The position numbers and the translations under genes are program-made. Below are positions 32,796 through 43,869 of a DNA stretch of 64,000 bases, piece after piece. A model generated the notes under the pieces. It had not been told where the DNA came from, searched no databases, and saw only the letters and a program-made list of their open reading frames with translations. Each line of letters begins with the position of its first letter. Within the stretch, counting starts at the first letter, position 1. The DNA is taken from assembly GCA_004352715.1 (NCBI GenBank), contig SCFE01000066.1, forward strand, positions 915,238-979,237, in the 5' to 3' direction. Source of the DNA: Hofstenia miamia. Its lineage: Eukaryota > Xenacoelomorpha > Acoela.

Positions 32796-34418
32796 TTCTC
32801 ACAGCTTAATGCTAGTATTCCTCTCAGCTCGGGGAACTCACCAGTTCCCAGGGAGTCAGAGCTTTCCCCAGGGCTCTAGCAGTTCCTAATAATGCTGCCT
32901 TCTGTGCTGCCGCTCCTCCCCACTTTGGTACTCCTAACTCCTCCAAGTATCTCTTATGCTTCTTACTTACTGCTCCTAGTGCGACTACAACTTTCTTTAA
33001 CTTCCACAGCCTTTCTATTAACTCTGCAAATTCTCTATGCTTGTCTATCTTCTATTTCTCCTTGCTTTCTACATTCCTGTCCTTTGGTACTGCTATGTCT
33101 ATCAATGTTCCCAATCATTTCTCTTTGTCTACCACTACTATGTCTAGCCTTCGTGCTTCTATTACCTTGCTTGTCTGGATGTTGAAATCCTACACTATCT
33201 TAACTTTCTCATTTTCTATAATGCCCTGGGGCTTGTGCTCATACCACTTCTCTCCTGTTTCTAACCCATGCTGCCTGCTCAAGCTCCAATGTATCATTCG
33301 TCCTACCTTGTCACACCCTGCTATCAGATGATCTACTGTCTCCGCCTCTTTCTTAAATAGCCTACATTTATCACTCACCTCTACTCTTCTGTCTATATGC
33401 TTCTTTACCCAGTTTGTTCTTATTGCTTGCTCCTGTGCTGCCATTATTAGTGCTTCTGTTTTTCTCTTCAGTTTTGCCTTCTTTAACCACTTGTTGCTGT
33501 CTTCTCTGTCACACTTTTCTGTGTTCCTCCAGTATGCTCCATGCATTGTCTTCTGCCTATACCTTGTTTGTCTCTCTGATTCCATCCTACTCTGGTATAT
33601 CTTCTTTCCTTCACTCTCAGTTCTTATCTTCTTTAACCCCTTCCGTACCATCACGAGATAATCTCGTGATTTGAGCACTCCATATTATGTGCCAGCACGA
33701 GACTATATCGTGTTAGATAATATTAGTTATAAGTAGGTTTGCAGTTGTTTGGGCTGTGCACTGGCACATCGTAAAAGATAATTGGCGCTTAGTAAATATA
33801 CAGCTTCTACCAACTATCTAGTAAAGTGAAGTGATTACTGTAGCAGCGCTGATTGGTACTGAAGGGGTTAACTCCTTAGTGACCTCTAGTAGGGATCCTC
33901 TAGGTTGCTCTTCTACATATTCCTTTAGCCCTAGTGCTTCTGCTTCTACAGTTTCCTCCACACTTAGCAGCCCTTTCCCTCCCTTATGCCTTGCCATGTA
34001 CAGCCTATCTACATCTCCATTTAGGTTGAATGCTCTCTCTGCTGCTAGTATCTTCCTTGTCTCACTGTCTAATTCCCTCAGTTCATTCTTGTTCCACCTA
34101 ACTATTCCTGCCGAATATCTCAACACTGGTATCGCCCATGTATTAAATGCCTTTATGCTATTCTGCCCATTCAATGCTGACTTCTGTAGTACCATCCTTA
34201 CTCTCCTCTTGTATTCTTTCTTTAGCCTCATCTTCATTTCCTTGTGATCTGTTCTATCTTTCTCTTACACACCTAAGTACTTGTACCCCTCGTTGACTTC
34301 TTCAATCCTATCCCCACTGCTTGTCCTCAAACCCTCCCCATCCACACACTTGCCTCTAGTCATTGTCACTGCTGCACACTTTCCTAATCCAAACTCCAAC
34401 CCTGAATCTCTGCTTGCC
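32795..34418 (-). mobile_element. Dong/R4-like RLE-type LINE, 5'-truncated, in a TTA repeat
   Basis: Read on the minus strand from 34418: the end of the RT domain (FGLGKCAAVTMTRGK, EVNEGYKYLGV), then AFNTWAIPVLRYSAGIVRWN and RKILAAERAFNLNGDVDRLY. A zinc-knuckle-like CRLFKKEAETVDHLIAGC follows (second Cys replaced by Phe), then KWYEHKPQGIIENEKVKI. A restriction-like endonuclease motif RRLDIVVVDKEK with DIAVPKD is followed by the C-terminus LGKALTPWELVSSPS and a stop. This order belongs to RLE-type LINEs of the R4/Dong group. A few stops and one MITE interrupt it. Both ends abut (TTA)n tracts; Dong of Bombyx is known to insert in TAA repeats. No PD pair is intact at the endonuclease (RLD instead of RPD). 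Confidence 0.85.
33637..33867. mobile_element. piggyBac-type MITE (231 bp) inside the Dong-like ORF
   Basis: Flanked by TTAA on both sides (33633-33636, 33868-33871). Terminal inverted repeats are CCCCTTCCGTACCA and CCCCTTCAGTACCA (one difference in 14). It contains a perfect hairpin word TCACGAGATAATCTCGTGA near the left end. Removing the element and one TTAA joins the two halves of the host ORF in frame, so insertion boundaries are exact. No coding capacity. Confidence 0.92.
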
Positions 34419-34453
<35 letters not shown>

Positions 34454-34557
34454 TATTATTATTATTATTAAGCCGACTGGTGGTATAAATTTTTCATTGC
34501 ATTTGTCCAGAAATGCAGGGTTCTCCAAACAACTAAAACGCCACAAAATAAATTGAT
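34419..34557 (+). repeat. (TTA)n tract and 3' end of the interrupted LINE
   Basis: A TTA run to about 34470 is followed by AGCCGACTGGTGGTATAAAT and a compact end with CGCCACAAAATAAATTGATT. This looks like a LINE 3' terminus with AATAAA. Its orientation and distance fit the plus-strand LINE that stops at the other TTA tract. Confidence 0.55.
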
Positions 34558-34759
34558 TGATTCAGGTAAATACAATTTTGAAAAATTTCCTGACAAGATT
34601 TTTGTGCAGTCCAAAAACGTTTGATGATTTTTATACAGGGGCTCTGCATATTTAATTAATAATGTATGTTATTCAGTTGTGTTTACTATAATTAAAAAAC
34701 ATTTTCCCATTAAATATTAAAATAAAGGCTTTATTTATTAAAATAATATGAAAACAACA

Positions 34760-35290
34760 AATTAAAAGCGAATTTTTAGTTTTTTAATAGCTCGTGTCAC
34801 AACCTCTCGTTCTTCAGATATTTGTTTAGGAAAAATTCAATCAGATCTTCATTAAATTCTGCTTGATTTCACAGATGTGGCTCACTGAATCTTTCTATTG
34901 TATATTGGCCAAAAGTACTCAATAAAATTTAAACTAACGAATTTCCAGATTAATCAGTCCAAACAGAATATATTCTAAAGTGAATTTTCTCTTATTTGCT
35001 GGAACCCCATTTTATGTGAAAACACCAAGCAGTGATCTTGAAAAATATTTTGCGCTCATCATATGCGATCTGCAAAGAGGCAAAATGTGATTTGAGTATT
35101 ATTGGCCATTAACAGTTTGATGTCTGAATATTACATGCAGATCGGGTTTGCCATAACTGGATATACCACCAGCTACCATCATCTTCATTGAATTAGTTTA
35201 TCTTTGCAATAATTTTAAATGAGTTTTTGTACATGGTGATAACAAGTAAGATCTTCCTGATTGATATTCATCAATCACATCTCCATCTGC
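34760..35290 (-). mobile_element. Tc1/mariner-like transposase relic
   Basis: Minus-strand fragments read MMVAGGISSYGKPDLHVIF, then HQTVNGQ and NHILPL, then in other frames NGVPANKRKFTLEYILF and a region ending with ERFSEPHL. The 'V(M)VAGGIS..GK..L.F....TVN...Y...ILPL' string is the central part of Tc1/mariner-type transposases. Many stops; no TIR found. Confidence 0.55.
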
Positions 35291-35299
35291 CTTCCTTAT

Positions 35300-35750
35300 A
35301 AACTTTCTAATAATGTTTGTTTATAATGTAATTAATGTCATACTTTACTGTATTGACTTACCAGACTGATGTAGGGCTTGAATTTTGCTTCTAACGTGAA
35401 CACTATCAATTAGACAATGTGAAAAAAATCTTGTATGGTCTCCGAAAATGAAAAACAAATATTCATAGCAAAATTGCCTGTCAATATGACGATGATTGCA
35501 ATTCATTTAATACAATCATAAACAATAGTAAATGTAAGTTGCTACAAAACATTTTAAAATATTGATGTCTTGTTTAACCAAGGAGTTTTGTGAGGGAAGC
35601 TAGTAAATTTTTGAACTAAAATCAGATTAGGTTAAACATATTAAGATAAGATGCTAGAAAGGTATCAGATAGTTACATAACTAATAACTAGGGATATTAA
35701 TAAGAACGTGTAACATTGTTTATCATAAAATAAAAAAAGGAAGTCAAAAC
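35300..35750. other. Stretch without recognised gene
   Basis: AT-rich sequence before a microsatellite. Nothing supported. Confidence 0.5.
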
Positions 35751-35757
35751 TTATGGG

Positions 35758-35803
<46 letters not shown>

Positions 35804-35907
35804 NNNNNNNNNNNNNNNNNNNNNNNNNNNNNNNNNNNNNNNNNNNNNNNNNNNNNNNNNNNNNNNNNNNNNNNNNNNNTATATATATATATATATATAT
35901 ATATATT
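35758..35907. repeat. (TC)n-(TA)n compound microsatellite with gap
   Basis: A TC run (about 35758-35773) passes into a TA run, then 76 N (35804-35879), then TA again to about 35907. Confidence 0.95.
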
Positions 35908-36317
35908 GCTCTATACAACTACCTCATGGCTTTGTTTAATAAGAGCCTTAGCTTTGAATTCCGATTTGTGAAAACAAGCTCCTCACCACTGCTCTATTCT
36001 ATACTTCAATTATCTGGATTGCAAAGTATGTTGTAACAAAAGTTTCTTATACCGAGGTTCCGTTGCATTTTTACAGCTTGAATTATAGGAACACTTGTTA
36101 ATCCATTTTATTGCAAAGCTATATATTTACATATAAACATTCATACATAGTATTTCCCGTACATTATAAAAGAAAAAACAAGTCTTTTGCTTTAATAGAT
36201 TTCGCACTCTTTAACAATGGACTCTGATTTCTAAAAGACGTCAAATCACATGCTAAGGGTTTACGTGATCAAATGTTAAAAATTCATTACTTTTAAAGTC
36301 TAAATTTAGGTTTAGAT

Positions 36318-36378
36318 TCTAGGGTTTAGGTTTAGGAAAAGTCAAGTTGTGCCTTGGGTTAGGGCTTAGGTATATAAA
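36318..36378. repeat. Degenerate telomere-like repeat
   Basis: CTAGGGTTTAGGTTTAGG and GGGTTAGGGCTTAGG occur within 60 bp. These are variants of TTAGGG/TTTAGGG-type units in a strand-biased patch. It could be an interstitial telomeric remnant or chance G/T-rich drift. Confidence 0.35.
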
Positions 36379-36603
36379 AAGTATATAAAATTTAGGTTTT
36401 AAGTATTGGTTCCAGTTGATGTCATATAAAGAGTTTCGTAGAAACAAGGTTTATATATCAGTCCACTGAGCTGCAACAAAGCCATCTCCAACACACGTTA
36501 GTTTTCGCTGCTATAAACTCATCAAAAACAGTTCGATTTGGCAAAATAATACGAATATATATATATATATATATATATATTGTAAAAAACAAGAAATATT
36601 TTA

Positions 36604-36646
36604 TGTAGACATGTTTCGAGTGTCTCCACTCATCGTCAGTACAAAA
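36604..36646 (-). ncRNA. Hammerhead ribozyme-like motif
   Basis: The minus strand reads GUA-CUGACGA-U-GAGUG-GAGA-CACUC-GAAAC-AU-GUC-UAC. It has the invariant CUGANGA and GAAA boxes, a perfect 5-bp stem II closed by a GAGA tetraloop, a 2-bp stem III (AC/GU) and a short AU-rich stem I (GUA/UAC, extending outward). The predicted cleavage site is after GUC (between 36608 and 36607). One extra U sits between CUGANGA and stem II. Minimal type-I hammerheads with tiny stem III are known in Penelope-like elements and retrozymes. It lies next to an (AT)n run and about 200 bp from a reverse-transcriptase relic. Activity is not shown. Confidence 0.6.
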
Positions 36647-36809
36647 TAACTAAAATAATGTGGTGGTAAATACAAATTTTATGATTTTAAAATTGTAATT
36701 CGTAGATCTTATACGATATTTAATCTTTGACATAATTTTTTATTTAAAGATTTTCTTATTAGTTTCTTTTATGAATATGCTTGGTTTTCATTAAAATAGT
36801 AAAGTTCTT

Positions 36810-38460
36810 CCTCTTAGGTGCATGTTCATGGCAATATATTTCTGATTGAAGATGACCTCGCATATGCTCTGAAATTCTGTATTCCAATTGCCTTCTCGTT
36901 TCTGCGCCGCTTCTATCTAATGAACCGTTTTCTTCTGATGCAGTTTCTTTGGTATGTCAGAAGATCAACTCTCTTATACAGAACTCCGCCTCGCGATAGA
37001 TATGAGATCGAGGTCCTCCTCGCTATTTTCCTTGAATATGAAGCTCTCTCAGAATCATTATGAACAATCGTCCGAGTCCTGATTGCAGCAATCAACTTAC
37101 GGATGACCCGCAACAATCCATGCAACACACTCATGAGAACTTCAGCAGCTTGGTATCCCCCATATTCCGCCAGTGCCGAGAACCAACTATAATGCCCGCC
37201 ACGCCAAGCAATACCATTTACGAGACACCAACAGATGAACTGACAATCCCAGAAACTAATCGTGCAAACAAGTCAACCAAATAGTTCTATTCTTACCCAT
37301 CTTACCGAGTTCGAAACACAAGCAGCCTTCTTATCCATTAGCTCAATTTACCAGCCTGCATCTCAGATCGCCGTCACACCGCCGTTCACTCCAGATCCTA
37401 TTGTCTACTCGATGGCAGTTCAACCTAGGAACTCTCTACATATGGTTCTTACCAACTTGCGTTTGCAAACATCTCATTATATTTACCTGATTCAGCTATA
37501 CCTAACATTCGTGCTTATTTTCAATTTCTCACCTGTGTATCTTCTACATTCACCAATTACTACGACAATGCGAATCCAGAGCTACATCTTGCGCAACACA
37601 TCAGTTGCAAGAAGAGCAGCAGGTGCAGCAGACGTTTCAAAAAGCATAAGGTATTATTTCCAGTAACACTTTAAATGCTAATGAATTTAGGGAATTTCTT
37701 CTGACTCAACAGTAAACGATACTACTTTGTCAAGGCCCCCATGGCTCCATCATATTCGGCAGCGCCATGCCAAGTTGATTAAACCATTACGTCAATTTGC
37801 ACACTCCTCTTGGGCATACGTTGACAATATATTAGTCGTTTTTCATCCAAAACATAGAAACAAGATTATTACATGGCATAAGCAAATCTAAGATATAGGA
37901 ATTCGATGCATACAAATAGAAATTACCTCATCTATCTCACCTACTATTTCTTTCTTAGGATTTAATCTTAACATTCGTGATTCTACCATTTCAGCAACTT
38001 TGCAATGAAAACACATCACTCGACTCATAGCTAAAATACCTATCATAAATCTCTCGGACAAACAACGCCAAATCATTTTAGGTAATCTGTCATTCATTTG
38101 GCCCCTCTTAGGAACATATAATATATAATCACCCCTCTATAATACTACTTCACCTAAGTTCTGGCCAGCCCAAGTCTCCATTTTCCATTAGACAATCCTC
38201 ATTCACCATGCTATGGCGTTCGCTTACTTTTCATGACGACTCATGCATATGGTACACGGATGCTTCGGAATATGGCTTAGGACTGATGACACCCGATTTT
38301 ACCCTTTTTTTATCGTGCTCAGTCTACTCTTAATATATATATATATATCATAATGAAGCACAAGAATTAGCACTAGCATTACATTTCTGCCAACACGATG
38401 ACTTATTGATAACATTCAATATTTTTGTTAAATCAGTGATTTCAAATTTTTAATATTGCA
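36810..38460 (+). mobile_element. Degenerate retroelement with RT (YVDN) and RNase H
   Basis: An upstream Pro/Thr/Gln-rich part (about 37040-37440) could be gag-like. From about 37730, pieces include HHIRQRHAKLIKPLRQFA, SSWAYVDNILVVFHPKH (the YxDD position reads YVDN), ISFLGFNLNIRDSTIS and KQRQIILGNLSFIWPLLG. About 38215-38300 follows WRSLTFHDDSCIWYTDASEY, an RNase H-type 'TDAS', then after an AT run HNEAQELALALHF (the Glu-containing RNase H helix). Multiple stops make it dead. RT followed by RNase H excludes most LINEs. LTR, DIRS or pararetrovirus-like origin cannot be separated by eye. No LTR or integrase was seen. Confidence 0.65.
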
Positions 38461-38469
38461 ATTTTATTT

Positions 38470-39300
38470 TGAATTGGCATAGATATGCCTATTTTGTAAA
38501 TCACAGTTTAATTTCTTTTTGTTTTTGATCAGTATCACGTGTGAAGAGAAAATAAAACCTTACATTTGGCGGGAAGCAGTCTGAAATTTCTAAGGAATAT
38601 AGCGGGAATTGCAATTTTACCCCAAAAAACCTAGTTTTTGGCTATTGCTCCCACAGTATTTACTCAAAGCGGTATCATTTATTCTCAACTCTCAGCGCCT
38701 AGATTCCATCACAGGAAACTTCTTCTTGCAAAGAAGCTATTCGTTAATTGCTCCCACCAAACTTAATTTTTAACGGGAAGATATAATTTATTACTTAGGA
38801 AATTTTATATATAATAATAGTACTCCAATTTAAATGTCAGAATATTAATCTATGTAAAAAATTTCCAAGAATTAAGAAATTTGTATTTAGACCTTTCCAA
38901 AATTTACACAATTGAAAATTTGCAAGCTCAGCTGAAAAATCAGAAAAATACTTGTTACAAATTTGGGTTCGTCTCGATTAGAAGTATATGTGGCGGTTTT
39001 TTTTGAATTTTTTCCGATGTAGTATTCGAATTAAGCTATTGTGTAATGATAAGGATTAATTTTCATTATATATAATCTTAACATAAATTAAATAAATACT
39101 ATTAACCATTAACCAATCAGAACTTCGTCGTTAATCAATTTCTATTCGATAGTTTAAAGAGACAGCAATTTTTGTATTAAAATTTAAAAAAGAAATTGTG
39201 TTCTAATTTGAAGTGTTTATTTGCATAAATATATGTTTATTCTCAGGCATTTCATAATACCTAGAATTGCAAATACATTTTGTATGCTAAGTTTTTAGAA
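38470..39300. other. Stretch upstream of the CNBP-like gene
   Basis: AT-rich and without coding signal. It should hold the promoter of the downstream gene, but no specific element could be identified. Confidence 0.45.
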
Positions 39301-39306
39301 TTTTCT

Positions 39307-42300
39307 ATGACGACTTCTGTCGTCTGTTTCAAATGCCGCCAAACAGGTCACTTAAAACGCGACTGTCATTCACAACAAAGCGGACCACAATGCTATAAAT
39401 GTAAAAGACGTGGACACGTTTTTCAAGATTGTAATGCAGCTGGTATGTTTTAAAATAAACCTTTTACCGTACAAGAATTATTTAGTTGTCGAGAAATGTT
39501 TTAATTGTGGAAAGCTGACCAACCATATTGCACGCGATTGTCCTGAACCAAAGAAAGGCAATTCTTTTATATTTTATAAAATGTAATTCCTATTTAAATT
39601 GTGATTGTTCCGTGAATGTAATGATATATTGCATAAACCTATTTCATTGATTTCTATTTAATGGCAAATCAATTTTTTACAATATGTTTGCTAACATAGT
39701 TTAAGTAATATCGATCTGCGCTAATTGATGTTTGGTAATTCAGGGCAATATAACCAAGAGCCTTTTTATGCCATTTTTATTGTTGAATATAGCTTTTTAT
39801 GTTGATTAATTATTTTTGCAAGTCAAACATGTTATTAAGCTATATATTATTATTGTATGTCCGCCGAAGGTATAGAATAGGGTGCACGCTGGAATGCGCT
39901 GACAATGTAAACACTAATATAGGATAAAAAATAATAAATGTAACTATACGTAAAAATTTTGAAAATAATAGGTATAGATCGATAACTTTGCCTAATTAAC
40001 CAAATTCGTAGCACTTGTTAAGGAAGTACCCCTACAGAAAATTTACTAAAATACTATAAATTTTTTATTTATTAAATTTAGTCAAAATATACTTTAAACA
40101 TATCCAAAATAATTTTTCAGGAAATACATTCAAATTTCATGAAAAATGTGAAAATATCTGGCAGTTTTGGCTTATTTTTGTTGAAAAATGCACTTTAACT
40201 GTGTTTTCTCCACTTTTCATTTTCTTGCATTTTGCATATTTTTGGCAAAAAATCTTCAATAAGGAAAGTAGTGCCAACATCAAATTTGGTATATAGTACA
40301 CCCATTGGTCTATGCAACTACAGAAAGATTTTTTATTTTGTTTTAATTTTTTGGAAAATTGGTTTACGCATATTTAATGAGCTGAGTACTAATTAAAAAT
40401 GCAAATTTATGCATGCTACTACTTATCATTTCATAAATTGCACAAAATCTCTCTGCATAGGGTCCCTAATTAGCTTTAATATGATATATGGTTTGCCAAT
40501 ATAAGTGATTCACATCACCTGAAAAAATTTGCCACAAAGTATATTCTTTTATTTCCTTTGTATTAAGTTCCTAATGCAACCAAATTTCCGATTTTTCCGA
40601 AATTGTGTTTTTTCAACGTTACAACCTTCGGTTATTACATGCATACCATTATTTTTTTAACATAACCTCAAATGTGAGAAAATTGATTTTCTGTGGGGTA
40701 CCCCTTTACACGCTATAGCACGCGGCATATATTTTATTAAACAAATTGTAGGATATAAACGTATATTCATGCCAATCTATACATTTTTAGTGCAAATCAA
40801 GTGCTTCTTACTTGCAATTTTCAAATAAATTGGAATTTTCATATTTTTCAATTTGTTCTCTCGATTTGTATTTATTTCCGTATTTTATTTAACAATTAGT
40901 AAAACCGAAATTATAGCTAGCGACCGCATTGCTTAAATTTATACTGCATGGATATACATTCCGCTAATATTGTTATAAATATAGTTAGTGCGGATGTACA
41001 ATATCGCCTGGGTGCAATTACCATGGGCCTGTTGATATGCAATAATTACTGAAAGTCAAATATATTTATTCAGTGTTATATGCATTAAATATTACGCATA
41101 GAATTATACTTTTTCATACTTATATTGAATATGTATGTGTCTCAACATGCTTTTTATAATTGAAGAATGTAGTGCAAGAACCCATTATGTGCAAATTGAT
41201 TCAAAACGAGAAAATCGCTTTTTTACGTTTGTATCTTTGCTTATGCTGTGTAGGTTAACTGCTTCTTCATAAAGCTGTAATCACTTGTTTTTCACCTAGC
41301 AAAATCTTCACATAATTCTAAGGCAGTCGATATTCAATTTTGGCAATTAATAGGTTCTTCAATTATGTTTTACTCAACCAAATCTTCATTGCTTATTAGA
41401 TTTAATGAAATATCGCGGTTTGACATTTAAATCTGTTGGTTGTTGTGTTATAATTAATATTTTCCTCAATTCAATTCATTTCCCTAAATAATGTGGGCAA
41501 TCCACATATGTACAAGATGTTGAAAACTCATCAAAGAGGCATGAGACAAATCTAAGGTGGGCTTAAATCATTCGAACCGGGAGTATAATTCATGATTTAT
41601 GTTCTCAATGTGAATTTTTTTTTACAAAAAATGAACGATTTAAATGTTCATAAAAATTTAATCAAATATTCTCTATATTTATACACAAAACTTCCTCAAT
41701 AAATTATGTACTCAACAAAGTGCATATATTAGTCGTTATAATAATACGAGTAAAATGCATTGAAACATTGAATAGTTGAAAGGAATATATTTATATTTTT
41801 ACCATAATATATTTGGAAATTTCACCGAAGGTAAGGACTTGATTTAAATTAAAATGTATAGATTTGCATAAATATATTTTTATATCTTGAAATTTTTATT
41901 AATAGATAATTATTTTCATTCCTTCTTAGTTTTATATGATTTTGTTCGTAAACATATAATGCGGGCTATTGCGTGTTATTTGACTGAAGGCAAACTTTTG
42001 GTAACAATAAGAGAGGCTCTTTTCCGAACCACTAGTTTATTCAAAACTATAGTTTTGAAAGTTTTTTATTTATATTCAATTTATAGAAATTCAATTTCAT
42101 TAAGTTGGGAATCGAATTGAAGCTTCCAAACAATGGTTGTAATCACTGCTGTTAAGTAGAATCAATTTACGAAATGTTAAGTGCATGTTAAAATATATGT
42201 AGGTGATAACCTAGCTAAATACCATATTACAACTTCACTTTTTGTTATCAAATATAGCTTAAAAAAGTCCGGTGTTACTTGGATAAGTCTATAAACTATA

Positions 42301-43869
42301 AAATATATTGCAACAGTTCAGGAATAACAGGGACATGTGATCTATGTGCAAGGTCCATGGCCAAAGCGGCATTTTTACTATGATGCTGTTATTTTTAATT
42401 GGGTATATTGTCTCGCTCTTCTTCGCCATACAGATTGATGAAACTTTATACTATATGAATATTTATTAATTATGTACTTAATGAAATTCGCAGAAAATAA
42501 TCATATATACAGCGTTTAGTAGTTGTTTTTCAAAACTATTTAGATGGCTGTTATACATGTGGATCTAATGAGCATAAAGCTAGAGACTGTCCAAATGCTG
42601 AAGGTGATGCACAAGGCTCTGAAAATGTACCTGAATTCCAAAACGAAGAAGTGCCTTTCGTAAGCGACTTATCTTCTTTTAAATGTTTAAACAAGTTTTA
42701 GAAGGAAACACATTCGCGAAAATGTTACAGTTGTAAAAAGTTTGGTCATATTGCACGTGATTGCCCGGCTGTTAGTGATAAAGTTTGTTATCAATGTGAT
42801 GAAGTTGGTCACATTTCAAAGTTTTGTCCACTTACTAGAACACGTGGTAATGTCTCCCAATGTCGAAAGTAAGATTTTGGTGTCTTTATCAAATTATTTT
42901 AATAAGCAGAGTTTATTATTATTATTAGTTTCAGTAATCTGATATTTGTTTTAGCAAGTCTACAACCGTAAACCTAGATATTTAATGCTCAAATTAATAA
43001 TGTTCTCACAATTAGTCACTAAAGCTTTTAAAATTTAGATATTCAACACGATAGGCATTTATGGATTGTATGTATACGTATATATATATATATATATATC
43101 CCGCTAAATGTTGTTTAAAAACCTCATCATCACCGCGTTTCCAAAAAAAATCTTTGAAATTTTGCAGGGTAGTGTCTATTTAATTTACTTACCTCAATGA
43201 TAGATATATTCAAGTTCGAGTGAATACTGTAGGAGCAATGGCCCAGCAATAGGTTTATTGGGGAAAAAGTGCGATTCTCGCCATTTTCCATTGCCTGAAA
43301 TATATATATATATGATGCTACAATAATGCAAATTTAATCAATCAATAAAATCCTTTCTCTATATCAGACTGTTTGCGAATGAGTTCCAATTTCATATCTT
43401 TTCTTCAGGAAATTAGTTTCGATTCCATTACTAATAGATGTCGTAATAAAAACTAACGTTAAGCTTATTTTGTTAAGAAAAGTATAAAAATAGAAACGTA
43501 AAAATAATTATAAACAACATAGTATTACCATAGTATTTATTCATATATTTAGCAATGTGTTTGAATTTCGATTCACTCCTAGCTTGAAAGCATTGTACAG
43601 TGGAAAACCGATTTTTGAACATTTTTTTCAATACCATCAGTTGTATTAAGTATTTTCATAATTTATATCCTAAAAACAATTTTTTTAAATTCATATCTGT
43701 TTCAATTATATTTAGGTGCCATGAGCCCGGACATTTAGCTCGTGACTGTCCATGCTCCCCCAATGAATTAGCTTCAAAAAGTGTCTGTTATAGTTGTAAC
43801 AAAACAGGCCATTTTGCCAGGGATTGTACAGAAAGCCCAGAACAGACTTCGAACAATCAAAAGAAATGA
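39307..43869 (+). CDS. CNBP: CNBP/Gis2-like protein with eight CCHC zinc knuckles
   Basis: Five exons: 39307-39442, 39486-39557, 42544-42659, 42702-42868, 43716-43869; phases join to 214 residues. Eight knuckles are visible: CFKCRQTGHLKRDC, CYKCKRRGHVFQDC, CFNCGKLTNHIARDC, CYTCGSNEHKARDC, CYSCKKFGHIARDC, CYQCDEVGHISKFC, CRKCHEPGHLARDC (split by intron 4) and CYSCNKTGHFARDC. CNBP/Gis2 proteins bind single-stranded G-rich RNA and DNA and act in translation; that is family knowledge. Knuckle 3 has five instead of four residues before His. No RGG box is present, unlike vertebrate CNBP. Intron 2 (about 3 kb) appears to use a GC donor (AAAG|GCAATT), since no GT gives an open frame. Intron 4 holds an (AT)n at 43079-43099. 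A TTTTTAG ends 8 nt before the ATG. Other zinc-knuckle family members remain possible. Confidence 0.88.

Noticed and set aside
32344-32802. Minus-strand ORF with a long poly-asparagine run
   Set aside because: The run is the (TTA)n tract read as AAT codons; the remainder is antisense of the LINE.
33831-34247. 138-residue plus-strand ORF
   Set aside because: Antisense shadow of the Dong-like element, whose minus-strand motifs are unmistakable.
41565-41595. TTCGAACCGGG resembling a tRNA T-arm
   Set aside because: No acceptor stem or anticodon arm could be paired around it.
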